A DNA stretch of 64,000 bases from MADRE2 sp964397015. Lineage in GTDB: Bacteria; Desulfobacterota; Desulfobacteria; Desulfobacterales; Desulfobacteraceae. The position numbers were made by a program, and so were the translations under genes. This document shows, piece by piece, positions 33,940 to 42,392 of the stretch (within the stretch, counting starts at the first letter, position 1; the number at the start of each line of letters is the position of its first letter). Location of the stretch: positions 1 through 64,000 of the forward strand of contig CAYNHL010000001.1 in the NCBI GenBank assembly GCA_964397015.1, in the 5' to 3' direction. The notes under the pieces are model-generated. The model had not been told where the DNA came from, did no database searches, and saw only the letters and a list, made by a program, of their open reading frames with translations.

Positions 33940-35586
33940 TTATCTTTGTTTATAGACTGCCGGCACAATGCCGCAGGTCCTGATCCTGGAGCTCAGCGTG
34001 GTAGGCGCCATGCCCAGCAGCCGGGCTGCGCCGCCTGACCCGTATATCTTCCCGTTACAGGCGCGCAGGGCATTGTGGATATTTTGTTTGACCATCTGCT
34101 TTACCTGGGCATCGGTTTTAATGTCACCATGGCTTTCAAAATTGAACTGCCGGTCCCTGGAACAAATATTTGAGGACAGTTCCGGAGCACTGAATTCAAT
34201 TTCAAGAGCCGCCTGTTTTGAAATAATCACAGACCGTTCAATAAGATTTCTAAGTTCTCTTACATTTCCCGGCCAGTCATAGGAAAGCAGCCGGTTCATG
34301 CCCTCATCGGTTATGTGCTTGGGCCCGAGGTTCATACCGGCCAGGATATCATGGAGAAAATGAAATGCAAGGGGGCGGATGTCTTCCCTGCGCTGCCGGA
34401 GTGAAGGAATTTCAATGGGAAAGACATTGAGCCGGTAATAAAGATCCCTGCGGAAACGCCCGGCCTCGATGTCCTGCTTGATATTTCGATTGGTGGCGGC
34501 AATGATCCTTACATCCACATTCCGGGTTGTATCATCGCCTATCCGCTCATATGCCCCTTCCTGGAGCACCCTTAGCAGCTTTCCCTGCAGGGAAAGGGGC
34601 AGTTCACCCACTTCATCGAGAAAAAGGGTTCCGGTGTCGGCGGCCTGGAAACGGCCAGCCCGGTTCTTGACAGCCCCGGTAAAAGCCCCCCTGACATGGC
34701 CGAAAAATTCACTTTCATACAGCTCTCCCGGAATGGCTGCACAGTTGACCTTGATCATGGGCCGGTCCCGGCGGCGGCTGCGCCGGTGGATCTCCCTGGC
34801 CACCAGCTCCTTTCCCGTCCCGGATTCACCGGAAATAAAGACACTGGCATCGGTTGGGGCCACAAGCTGGATCTGCCGGATTATGGCCATCAATGGCTCA
34901 CTGCTGCCGACAATATCTCCAAAAGATCGAGCCTGGTCGATTTCCTCCCTCAAATAGGCATTTTCAAGCTCCAGCTGGGATTTCAAATGGGCAATTTCAT
35001 TAAATGCCCGGGCGTTGCTAATGGCTGCGGCCAGCTGGTGGGCGATCATCCTGAGCCAGAAATCACCCTCCTTCACCCTGCAGGCCTTTATGCGGGAGTA
35101 AACGGCAATCACCCCCAGAATTTCAGACTTGAACACGACAGGCTGTGCTCCGAACCCTGCAATGCCCTCATTGGCAGCCCACAGATGACGGGTCTGCCAT
35201 TGGGGATCCTGTTCCACTTCTTCACCACTCAGGCCGCGTCCCTTTACGGCAACAGTGCCTATTCCTCCATACCCTAAAGGCATTCGTCTGCCATGCCCGT
35301 TCACGTCAGACCAGTCCGCCGCAGGGTCTGCAATGGACCTGCCGCCAGCGGCCTCAAGATGAAGGCACTCGGTATGCTTTGCGCAAACCTTTGCCATCGA
35401 GCACTCGTGGCAGATATCCGCCGGTTTTTTCAAAAAAATCCTGACCAGTGCGACATGGGGTCTCAAGGTCATGTGGGTCACTATCAATCTCAAAAGTGCC
35501 GGCACGGACCGCTCTGAAGCCATCTGGATCAGCAGTTCTTTCAGGGAGTCGTATTCAGGTTGATATGTCTCGTCCAGGGAAACCAT
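33940..35586 (-). CDS. Sigma54-dependent activator with GAF domain and Cys-rich motif
   Basis: The order is: a GAF sensor region (about 20-185), an AAA+ domain with Walker A GESGTGKELVAREIH and the sigma54-contact motif GAFTGA, Walker B LFLDEVGELP, then a Fis-type helix-turn-helix (GSGGAARLLGMAPTTLSSRI). In the sensor part C59, C62, C68 and C74 (CHECSMAKVC...C) could hold a metal or Fe-S cluster; similar Cys sets precede 'CLHL' in related anaerobe regulators. ATG at 35586 is chosen; a GTG at 35601 is possible and neither has a clear ribosome site. It is divergent from the RdhA-like operon it presumably activates. Confidence 0.9.
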   Translation of the reverse strand: MVSLDETYQPEYDSLKELLIQMASERSVPALLRLIVTHMTLRPHVALVRIFLKKPADICHECSMAKVCAKHTECLHLEAAGGRSIADPAADWSDVNGHGRRMPLGYGGIGTVAVKGRGLSGEEVEQDPQWQTRHLWAANEGIAGFGAQPVVFKSEILGVIAVYSRIKACRVKEGDFWLRMIAHQLAAAISNARAFNEIAHLKSQLELENAYLREEIDQARSFGDIVGSSEPLMAIIRQIQLVAPTDASVFISGESGTGKELVAREIHRRSRRRDRPMIKVNCAAIPGELYESEFFGHVRGAFTGAVKNRAGRFQAADTGTLFLDEVGELPLSLQGKLLRVLQEGAYERIGDDTTRNVDVRIIAATNRNIKQDIEAGRFRRDLYYRLNVFPIEIPSLRQRREDIRPLAFHFLHDILAGMNLGPKHITDEGMNRLLSYDWPGNVRELRNLIERSVIISKQAALEIEFSAPELSSNICSRDRQFNFESHGDIKTDAQVKQMVKQNIHNALRACNGKIYGSGGAARLLGMAPTTLSSRIRTCGIVPAVYKQR

Positions 35587-35608
35587 GGTTTGACAATACA
35601 CGACATAT

Positions 35609-35652
35609 CGTTATTCTTCAACGAAAATTCGACAAACAACGATTTTCCGTTG
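35609..35652. promoter_or_regulatory. Possible upstream activator sites
   Basis: Two imperfectly related inverted repeats, CGTT-N7-AACG (35609-35623) and CAACG-N6-CGTTG (35637-35652), lie 70-115 nt upstream of the -24/-12 element, where a sigma54 activator would bind. Short arms make this tentative. Confidence 0.3.
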
Positions 35653-35720
35653 CATTCTTGGTGAAAGCCCGGGGGATAGCATGACCTTTCAGGCGGTTAA
35701 TTGAAGCTTTTGTTGATTCA

Positions 35721-35736
35721 TGGCACAGGAATTGAA
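35721..35736 (+). promoter_or_regulatory. Sigma54-type (-24/-12) promoter candidate
   Basis: TGGCAC-N5-TTGAA matches TGGCAC-N5-TTGCA except that the -12 GC is GA. It lies 68 nt upstream of the RdhA-like start, opposite a sigma54 activator gene. Confidence 0.5.
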
Positions 35737-35803
35737 TGGATTTCACTGGAATATGCTTATTTAAATATTTTTATTCAAAACCGCGCTTCAATGGAGACTA
35801 TAC

Positions 35804-37057
35804 ATGACACGCATGTTCACTTCCGATAAAAGAGACAGCAGCAGCACAAGGTGTCCCGACCCCTTTCCCGTCCACACACTGGACCGGTGTGACAGGCCGA
35901 CCACCTTGATCAATGACGACCAGGTCAAGAGAGTGGATGAACGCGCCGGCGGGTTCTACCGGGCCGGCAAGGGGGAGTTCGGTTCTCATCTAAAAAAGGA
36001 ATACCGGCGCTTTGTGGCCAAGCACCCGCTGTCAGGTGCGCTGTGCAGCATGGCCGGTGCGCTGGGTCACCTGGTGGATGAACCCCGGACCATTGAAGAC
36101 GGCAAAGACACACCATGGGGCGTGTCTGCCTGGGCTCCTTTTCCGAAAATATCTGAATTTTTGGCCCCCGGCACAGAAGACCCGGTTTTCAATACCCGGC
36201 ATATCAAGGAAACAGCATATTTTCTCAGGGCGGATCTCGTGGGAGTCTGCAGACTGCCGCCTTATGCCGTATTTTCCCACAGCAAACATACCGGCGAAAA
36301 AATAGAGCTGGACCACAAAAATGCCATTGCAATACTGGTTGACCAGGACTGGCGTACGGCATCGGCATTTAACGGCAATGACTGGATCAGCAATTCCATG
36401 AGTTTTGTTGCCTATTCCAACAGCGGTTTTATAGCCTGCATACTTGCCGACTACATCCGGCGCCTGGGTTATCCTGCCAGGGCCCACCACGCAATGAACT
36501 ACCAGGTTGCTGTACCTCCAATCCTTTTATGGGCAGGTCTTGGTGAAATGAGCAGGATCGGCGACGTGGTGCTGAACCCGTTTCTGGGGCCGCGCTACAA
36601 GGCTGCAGTGGTAACCACTGATATGCCGCTTGAAAGCGACAGGCCCATTGATTTCGGTCTCCAGGATTTCTGCCACAAATGCGGGAAATGTGCTGAGTTG
36701 TGTCCTTCACAGTCCATCAGTTACGGAAACAAGGCTATGCACAACGGGTATGAAAAATGGCTGAACGATGTGGAAAAATGTACGGCCATGCGCGTCGGAA
36801 ATCCCAACGGGTCCGGATGCGGAACCTGTATCAAGGCCTGCCCCTGGAACAAGCCCTTTACCCCTTTTCACCGTGCCGTTTCCTGGGTTATGAGAAAAGT
36901 ACCCGCCTCCCGCCGTTTCGGTATATGGTGCGATGACCTTATGGGCTACCACAAGCCGGATGCGAAAAAAAAGTGGTGGCTGGACATTGACGAAGCAGGC
37001 GGCCGGTATATAACCCCTCAAAGGACAGGCAGAAAGCAAGTGCGACGTAAAAGGTGA
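35804..37057 (+). CDS. Reductive-dehalogenase-like corrinoid / 2[4Fe-4S] protein, no Tat signal
   Basis: The C-terminal half has the RdhA pattern: GLGEMSRIGDVVLNPFLGPR, VVTTDMPLESDRPIDFG, then cluster Cys C290, C293, C296, C300-Pro and C326, C339, C342, C346-Pro (CHKCGKCAELCP, GCGTCIKACP). RdhA enzymes use a base-off corrinoid plus two [4Fe-4S] clusters for reductive removal of halogen. This 417-residue protein lacks the Tat leader of respiratory RdhA and no rdhB anchor gene follows, so it should be cytoplasmic. Related Tat-less proteins include catabolic dehalogenases and uncharacterised ones, so dehalogenation is not proven. GGAG precedes the start. Confidence 0.85.
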   Translation: MTRMFTSDKRDSSSTRCPDPFPVHTLDRCDRPTTLINDDQVKRVDERAGGFYRAGKGEFGSHLKKEYRRFVAKHPLSGALCSMAGALGHLVDEPRTIEDGKDTPWGVSAWAPFPKISEFLAPGTEDPVFNTRHIKETAYFLRADLVGVCRLPPYAVFSHSKHTGEKIELDHKNAIAILVDQDWRTASAFNGNDWISNSMSFVAYSNSGFIACILADYIRRLGYPARAHHAMNYQVAVPPILLWAGLGEMSRIGDVVLNPFLGPRYKAAVVTTDMPLESDRPIDFGLQDFCHKCGKCAELCPSQSISYGNKAMHNGYEKWLNDVEKCTAMRVGNPNGSGCGTCIKACPWNKPFTPFHRAVSWVMRKVPASRRFGIWCDDLMGYHKPDAKKKWWLDIDEAGGRYITPQRTGRKQVRRKR

Positions 37058-37110
37058 CAGCTTAAAAAAGGTTGACAAAAGGCAGGGATATCTCTATTCA
37101 AAGAGAAATC

Positions 37111-39057
37111 ATGAGCCGAATCAAAACCGTATGCAGCCGGGACTGCTATGACACCTGTTCGATGGTGGCCGATGTCGACAAGGCAGGGAAGCTGTTATCG
37201 ATAAGCGCCGACCCTGAAAACCCGGTTACCGGGCAATTCACCTGTCCCAGGGGAACAAGGGATCCAAAAAGGCTTTACACCAACCGGGTTCAGACTCCCA
37301 GCCTTAAAAAGACCGGTGGTTTTTGTGACATGACCTGGGACAAGGCTGTTGACACCATCGGAGCCCGCCTTGAAAAAACCCTTGACAAACACGGCCCCGG
37401 GGCTGTCTTGTACCTGGAATATGCGGGCAACCAGGGACTTTTGTCCACGGCATTTCCCAGGCGCCTGTGGAATGCGCTCGGAGCGACCCAGACCGATATG
37501 GCCCTGTGCAGCAGATCTGGAAAACAAGCCCTGCGCCTCCACTACGGCTTGGCCCATGGTGTTTTCCCAATGACTGTCCCGTCCCGGGACCTGATTGTTT
37601 TCTGGGGATTCAACGCCAGGGTCAGTGCGCCGCACCTGTGGTCCCTTGCCAGGCAGGCGGCCAGATCTTCAAAAGTAAGGCTCGTGGTGGTTGATTCCAG
37701 GCAAAGTGAGTCGTCCAGGTATGCCGATGTCTTTATCCAGCCCCGGCCAGGTACCGATGTAGCCCTTGCCTGCGCCGTCATGAAACTGCTGATTGACAAA
37801 AACCGTGCGGATATGGATTTCATCCGCGAGCAAACTACCGGATTTGACCACCTGAAAACCCTGGTCGCGCAGTGGCCTGTTGACAAAGCCTGTAACATTA
37901 CCGGCCTGGATGCATCCGATATCCATACCCTGGCAGACCTGTACGGCCAGTCCCATGAAAGCGCCACATTAATAGGCATCGGGCTCCAGAAATGCGATCA
38001 GGGCGCAGACCAGGTCCGGGCGGTATCATTCATTCCCGCTGTTTTAGGGCAGCACCGCGGATTTTTCTACAGCAACGGCGAAGCGTTCATGGTGGACCAG
38101 GACCTGATATCCGGCCGGTTTCTTTCCCAAAAAGACCACGATACAGTCCAGCAGGTAGCCCTTTCAGACATAGTCAACCAGGGCCGGTTTAAATTCATAT
38201 ATATCAACTGCATGAATCCTGCCGTGACTCTTCCCGACCAGGCGGCCTTTCGACAGGGAATCGCCAGACCCGATATCTTTACAGTGGTCCATGACACACA
38301 CTGGACCCAGACAGCTTCACTGGCGGACATGGTTTTGCCGGCACCAACCTTTCTGGAAAAAGAGGACGTCGTCCTTCCATGGATGCACCCTTATATCCGA
38401 AAATCCTTTGCCGCCGTTTCGCCTGTGTCCGACAGCCGGACGGAAGCCGAAGTCATGTGCCTTGTTGCACGCCGCCTTTCACTGCCGCAACCGTGGCTGT
38501 TTGAAGACCCCTGGCAGGTGCTTCAAACAGCGATTGAACCCGCCCTGGATTCCGGCAGTTTTGCCGATCTTCTGTCGGGAAAGCTTTTGACCCTTAAGCA
38601 AAAGCCCATAGACCGGTATCCGACACCTTCGGGGAAAATCGAATTTTATTCCGGTCGCGCCATTGATAACAATCTTCCTCCCATGCCGGTCCAGGCATCT
38701 ATTGAAACAGGGACGGAATTTGTCCTGCTGAACTCGGCTACTGTCAAATATACCAGCACACAGTTCCAGGAAGTTTTTGGCAATATCCCGGCCCTGGTTT
38801 ACATCCATCCTGCCAGCGCCGGAGACCTTGGAATTGAATCCGGATGGAAAGCGGTCCTGGAAAATCCTCTCGGACGGGTACTTGTCAGGATACTTGTTTC
38901 AAAAACCGTTCCTGAAAATGTGCTGTGGATGCCTCGCCAGGCACTTGACCTTAACGGTATACCCATGAACTGCCTGATTAGCGGTATTCCACAGTCCATC
39001 GGCAGCGGGGGACGATATAACTCCACCCGTGTCACCATAACCCCTGTTCCATCATGA
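37111..39057 (+). CDS. Molybdopterin oxidoreductase (DMSO-reductase family)
   Basis: The N-terminal [4Fe-4S] motif VCSRDCYDTCSM with the fourth Cys in FTCPRGT is typical of Mo/W-bisMGD enzymes. The chain continues with WDKAVDTIGARL, TDMALCSRSGKQAL near the metal-ligand position, SLADMVLPAPTFLEKEDVV, and a C-terminal MopterinDBD region (LNSATVKYTSTQFQE, HPASAGDLGI). Length is 648 residues from the ATG at 37111. There is no Tat signal, so it is cytoplasmic. The substrate is unknown. It lies 53 nt after the RdhA-like gene and overlaps the start region of the PLP enzyme, so the three are likely one operon. Confidence 0.88.
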   Translation: MSRIKTVCSRDCYDTCSMVADVDKAGKLLSISADPENPVTGQFTCPRGTRDPKRLYTNRVQTPSLKKTGGFCDMTWDKAVDTIGARLEKTLDKHGPGAVLYLEYAGNQGLLSTAFPRRLWNALGATQTDMALCSRSGKQALRLHYGLAHGVFPMTVPSRDLIVFWGFNARVSAPHLWSLARQAARSSKVRLVVVDSRQSESSRYADVFIQPRPGTDVALACAVMKLLIDKNRADMDFIREQTTGFDHLKTLVAQWPVDKACNITGLDASDIHTLADLYGQSHESATLIGIGLQKCDQGADQVRAVSFIPAVLGQHRGFFYSNGEAFMVDQDLISGRFLSQKDHDTVQQVALSDIVNQGRFKFIYINCMNPAVTLPDQAAFRQGIARPDIFTVVHDTHWTQTASLADMVLPAPTFLEKEDVVLPWMHPYIRKSFAAVSPVSDSRTEAEVMCLVARRLSLPQPWLFEDPWQVLQTAIEPALDSGSFADLLSGKLLTLKQKPIDRYPTPSGKIEFYSGRAIDNNLPPMPVQASIETGTEFVLLNSATVKYTSTQFQEVFGNIPALVYIHPASAGDLGIESGWKAVLENPLGRVLVRILVSKTVPENVLWMPRQALDLNGIPMNCLISGIPQSIGSGGRYNSTRVTITPVPS

Positions 39058-39071
39058 AAAAAGGAGTGACA

Positions 39072-40190
39072 ATGAAAGGAAAACCGGCCATAACCCCTGC
39101 TTATTTCACCGCCACCTACAAGTTTGATTCGTCAGACGACCTGATAGACGTTGTCCAGAACCATGACGGGTTTATTTATTCACGCTGGGACAACCCGTCG
39201 GTCATGGAAGTCGAGGAGGCGGTTGCCCTTTTGGAAGGATGTAAAAAAGGAATCGGGTTTTCATCAGGCATGGCCGCCATCTCAACCGCGGTTCTTTCCC
39301 ATGTCAAAGCAGGCAGCCGCATCGTTTCCATGCAGGAGATATACGGCGGAACCTATGAACTTTTTAACGACATCCTGCCCCAGTTCAACGTGGAATGCAC
39401 CCTGGTCAACTGTTTTGAGACCGGCCGGCTGCTGGCCGAAATTGAAAAGGGGCTGGACATACTCTACCTTGAAACGCCGACCAACCCCCTTTTGCGGGTG
39501 GTGGACATCGCCCCCCTCGTTCAGGCTGCCAGAAAGAGGAACGCTGTGGTTATGATGGACAACACCTTTGCCTCTCCCATAAATCAGCATCCAGTCGATT
39601 ACGGTGTCGACGTGGTCATTCATTCCGCCACCAAGTACCTTGGCGGGCATCATGACATAACCGGCGGAATGGTGTGCTGCGGGAAGGATGCCTATGAAAA
39701 AATCTGGCACTACAGGAAAATTCTGGGCGGTGTAATGGACCCCATGACAGCCTTTTTGACCATGCGTGGTCTAAGAACCCTGGCGCTGAGAATCGAGAAA
39801 CAGAACACTAACGCAATGAAGATAGCCAGGTTTCTGGAAGCTCATCCTGCTGTCAAGACCACATGGTATCCAGGACTCGAAAGCCACCCGGACCACCAGA
39901 CAGCCAGAAAACAGATGACCGGATTCGGAGGCATGCTCAGTTTTGACCTTGATGCGGATTTCGAAACAACCAAATCGGTCATGGACCGGTTACGCGTAAT
40001 AAGCCTGGCCACAAGCCTTGGAGGGGTAACCAGCCTTGCCAACCAGCCAATAACCAATACCCATGTGGGATTGAGCCCAAAAAACCGTAAAAAGGCCGGT
40101 GTGAGTGAAAGCCTTATCCGGCTCTCAGCTGGCATTGAAGATGCCGACCTGTTGATTGCAGACCTGGCCCAGGCCCTGGAAAAAGTTTAA
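39072..40190 (+). CDS. Cys/Met-metabolism PLP enzyme (cystathionine gamma-lyase/synthase type)
   Basis: The fold-type I gamma-family motifs are all present: YSRWDNPSVMEVE, FSSGMAAIST, EIYGGTYELF, ETPTNPLLRVVDI, MDNTFASP and the Schiff-base Lys in HSATKYLGGH. Length is 372 residues. The Cys that marks methionine gamma-lyase next to the active-site Tyr is Gly here (YGGTY), favouring a cystathionine lyase/synthase or sulfhydrylase. The ATG at 39072 has AAGGAG 5 nt upstream; an ATG at 39054 overlapping the previous stop is less likely. Its presence suggests sulfur or homoserine chemistry in the module. Confidence 0.88.
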   Translation: MKGKPAITPAYFTATYKFDSSDDLIDVVQNHDGFIYSRWDNPSVMEVEEAVALLEGCKKGIGFSSGMAAISTAVLSHVKAGSRIVSMQEIYGGTYELFNDILPQFNVECTLVNCFETGRLLAEIEKGLDILYLETPTNPLLRVVDIAPLVQAARKRNAVVMMDNTFASPINQHPVDYGVDVVIHSATKYLGGHHDITGGMVCCGKDAYEKIWHYRKILGGVMDPMTAFLTMRGLRTLALRIEKQNTNAMKIARFLEAHPAVKTTWYPGLESHPDHQTARKQMTGFGGMLSFDLDADFETTKSVMDRLRVISLATSLGGVTSLANQPITNTHVGLSPKNRKKAGVSESLIRLSAGIEDADLLIADLAQALEKV

Positions 40191-40249
40191 TTCCGACTGT
40201 CGTTGACCAGAATGGCAACTTTGGGTTTGGTGAGTTATGAATCTATAAA

Positions 40250-41785
40250 TTAACTGTCCGGCAACCGGCACGTGTCTGCCGGGCCCGGATAATACCTGTG
40301 AGGTTTTATCACAAATTTTAAATCAGATGCTTTTGCCAATCCTGTCAGCATTTGTGTGAACACATATTGATGAAACGGAAACAGGAAATACCAGTATGAA
40401 AGCCCCAGCAATCCTTTGGGAAAAAAGTGGGCCAGTACAACAACATTGCACTGGCCGTTACTCAAATTCTTTAGTTTTATTTCTAAAAGCGCTTCCCCCG
40501 GTATTTTCATTTCAGCCAGCAAAAGTAGTTTTGATTCGGGTTCCATTTCAAGGACTCTCCAGAAATCGAGTGCGTCTCCAATTCTCAAACTTTCTTTTGA
40601 ACGCCTGCCACGGGACAGCCCTGCTCCCCCGGTAAATACATCGATAATTCCCCGAATCTTCCATAGCATATCTGCACCGTAATAACCCGTATTTCCGCCA
40701 ATTTTTGCAATTGACTTCCAGAGGTCACCGGGAGTTCCTTTTACATCAGCCTGGTATCCGCAGGAAAGGGTCGTCCCGCCTGAATAGGAAGAATCTCCAT
40801 AATAAGACCATTCCGGGTATTTTATTTCTCCGGCATCAGACCAGCAAGTATCCACCTGCTCCTGGCGAACCCGGTCAAGCGCCCTGCGAATCGCTTCAGA
40901 GCAAGAAATCAGATCCTGGGGGACAATACTGGTGATACTGTTTTCTGTACACGTTGTGGGCAGGCTCAATCCTTCTGTCAAGGGTTGTGCTATGGCTGCC
41001 GGAACCGGGGTCACAAGATGAATCCACAGGGATGATAATCTGGGTGTCAATACCGGGACCGGAATCATAAATGGTGCAGGCAAGCCAGCTTCTCTGGCAA
41101 AGATACAAAACAGGTCCCTGTATGCTACCACCTCAGGACCCCCTATATCGAATGATTTCCCTTTGGTTTCAGGGCATTCCAGGCAACCTTTAAGATAACC
41201 CAAAACGTTGGTTATAGATATTGGCTGGGTCGGCATACTGACCCATTTAGGGGTGATCATCACAGGCAACCGTTCAGCCAGATACCTTAATATTTCAAAA
41301 CTGGCGCTGCCGGATCCAAGTATCATGGCTGCCCTCAGAACTGTTGCCGGAACAGGACCCTGCATGAGAATTTTTCCGACCTCGTTTCTGGAAACAAGAT
41401 GTTTACTGATATTTTTATGATTGATATCTCCAAGGCCGCCTAAATATATAATATGCTCAGCTCCTTGTTCTGCTGCAGCCTGAACCATGTTTTTCGCACC
41501 GGTTTTGTCTGCATCACGGTATTTTCCTTTTTGAGAAATCATGGAGTGGACAAGATAATAAACAGCTCCACAGCCTTTCACAGCTTTTTTCAGTGAATCG
41601 ATATCCTGGATATCTCCTTTAACCAGTTCTACATTTTGATCATCTCCCCATGGCCGGTCCTTCATCTTGGGTATGGAGCGGCCCATGGCTCTGACCTTGT
41701 ATCCAAAGGCCAGCAACAAAGGGATAAGTCGTCCGGAAACATACCCGGTCGCCCCTGTGACCAAAACAGGTTTTTTATTGTTCAT
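40250..41785 (-). CDS. SDR-type NAD(P)-binding protein with DUF2867 domain
   Basis: Residues 1-about 290 are an atypical SDR/NmrA-like Rossmann fold with VTGATGYVSGRLIPLLL, the usual glycine-rich start, and ISITNVLGYL. Residues about 330-500 (SYSGGTTLSCGYQ, FWRVLEMEPESKLLLLAEMKIPGEALLE, PKGLLGLSYWYFLFPFH) match DUF2867. This fusion is common in bacteria but its substrate is unknown. The ATG at 41785 has AAGGA 7 nt upstream. The gene has its own promoter with a perfect -10. Confidence 0.88.
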   Translation of the reverse strand: MNNKKPVLVTGATGYVSGRLIPLLLAFGYKVRAMGRSIPKMKDRPWGDDQNVELVKGDIQDIDSLKKAVKGCGAVYYLVHSMISQKGKYRDADKTGAKNMVQAAAEQGAEHIIYLGGLGDINHKNISKHLVSRNEVGKILMQGPVPATVLRAAMILGSGSASFEILRYLAERLPVMITPKWVSMPTQPISITNVLGYLKGCLECPETKGKSFDIGGPEVVAYRDLFCIFAREAGLPAPFMIPVPVLTPRLSSLWIHLVTPVPAAIAQPLTEGLSLPTTCTENSITSIVPQDLISCSEAIRRALDRVRQEQVDTCWSDAGEIKYPEWSYYGDSSYSGGTTLSCGYQADVKGTPGDLWKSIAKIGGNTGYYGADMLWKIRGIIDVFTGGAGLSRGRRSKESLRIGDALDFWRVLEMEPESKLLLLAEMKIPGEALLEIKLKNLSNGQCNVVVLAHFFPKGLLGLSYWYFLFPFHQYVFTQMLTGLAKASDLKFVIKPHRYYPGPADTCRLPDS

Positions 41786-41841
41786 CCGGTATCCTTGAAA
41801 AAAAAGCTGAGTCAAACAATGAAAAAATTGCTAATATACAC

Positions 41842-41871
41842 ATTATACCGATAAAAAGCCCTGTTAATCAA
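41842..41871 (-). promoter_or_regulatory. Promoter of the SDR-DUF2867 gene
   Basis: Minus-strand TTGATT (41871-41866), an 18-nt spacer and a perfect TATAAT (41847-41842), 56 nt before the start codon. Confidence 0.6.
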
Positions 41872-41900
41872 GAAAATGATTGCCAATTAAAGGAGGCATC

Positions 41901-42314
41901 ATGCTTACACCGATCAAAATAGGCATCAGTTCCAGTCTTTTAGGAAACAAAGTCCGCTACGATGGTGGACACAGCCATGACAGGTTCCTCACCCAGACCC
42001 TTGGACTGTTTGCAGAATATGTGCCGGTCTGCCCCGAAGTTGAAAGCGGCATGCCGATACCCCGGGAAGCGGTCAGGCTCGCAGGCTCTTCTGAAAATCC
42101 AAGATTGGTAACGCAGAAAACCGGCGTGGATAAAACTGCTCAGATGAAAACCTGGATCGAGACCCGTTTGAAAGAACTGGCAAAAGAAGACCTGTGCGGT
42201 TTCATTTTCAAAAGCAAGTCGCCCAGCAGCGGTCCATACCGGATAAGGGTGTACGGTGATGACGGAAAGGTCCGGAAAGATGGGCAGGCTTGTGGCTCAA
42301 GGGAAAAATCATGA
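41901..42314 (+). pseudogene. Truncated, Cys-depleted DUF523 protein (YbgA-type remnant)
   Basis: The 137 residues align to the DUF523 half of DUF523-DUF1722 (YbgA-like) proteins: KIGISSSLLGNKVRYDGGH, VPVCPEVESGMPIPREA, LCGFIFKSKSPSSGP. Full-length members run over 300 residues; here the frame stops just after the DUF523 core and no DUF1722 follows. Two conserved Cys are Ser (SSCLLG to SSSLLG, position 12; VECG to VESG, position 49). Truncation plus loss of likely ligands suggests a decaying gene, though a functional short variant cannot be excluded. AGGAGG before the ATG is still intact. Confidence 0.65.
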
Positions 42315-42392
42315 TCTGGATGAATTGTTTGAACCCTCATCCATTTGAGTTGAAACTAAGGAATTATTTTTAAGTTTCAAGTACGGCTGTTC

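Noticed and set aside
35804..37057. Epoxyqueuosine reductase QueG
   Set aside because: QueG shares corrinoid and ferredoxin features, but the Cys spacing, the TDMPLESDRPIDFG segment and the PFLGPR region fit RdhA-like proteins better.
42270..42348. Frameshifted continuation of the DUF523 gene
   Set aside because: The +1 frame reads on to a stop near 42348 but does not resemble the DUF523-DUF1722 junction, so a simple one-base frameshift does not restore the protein.
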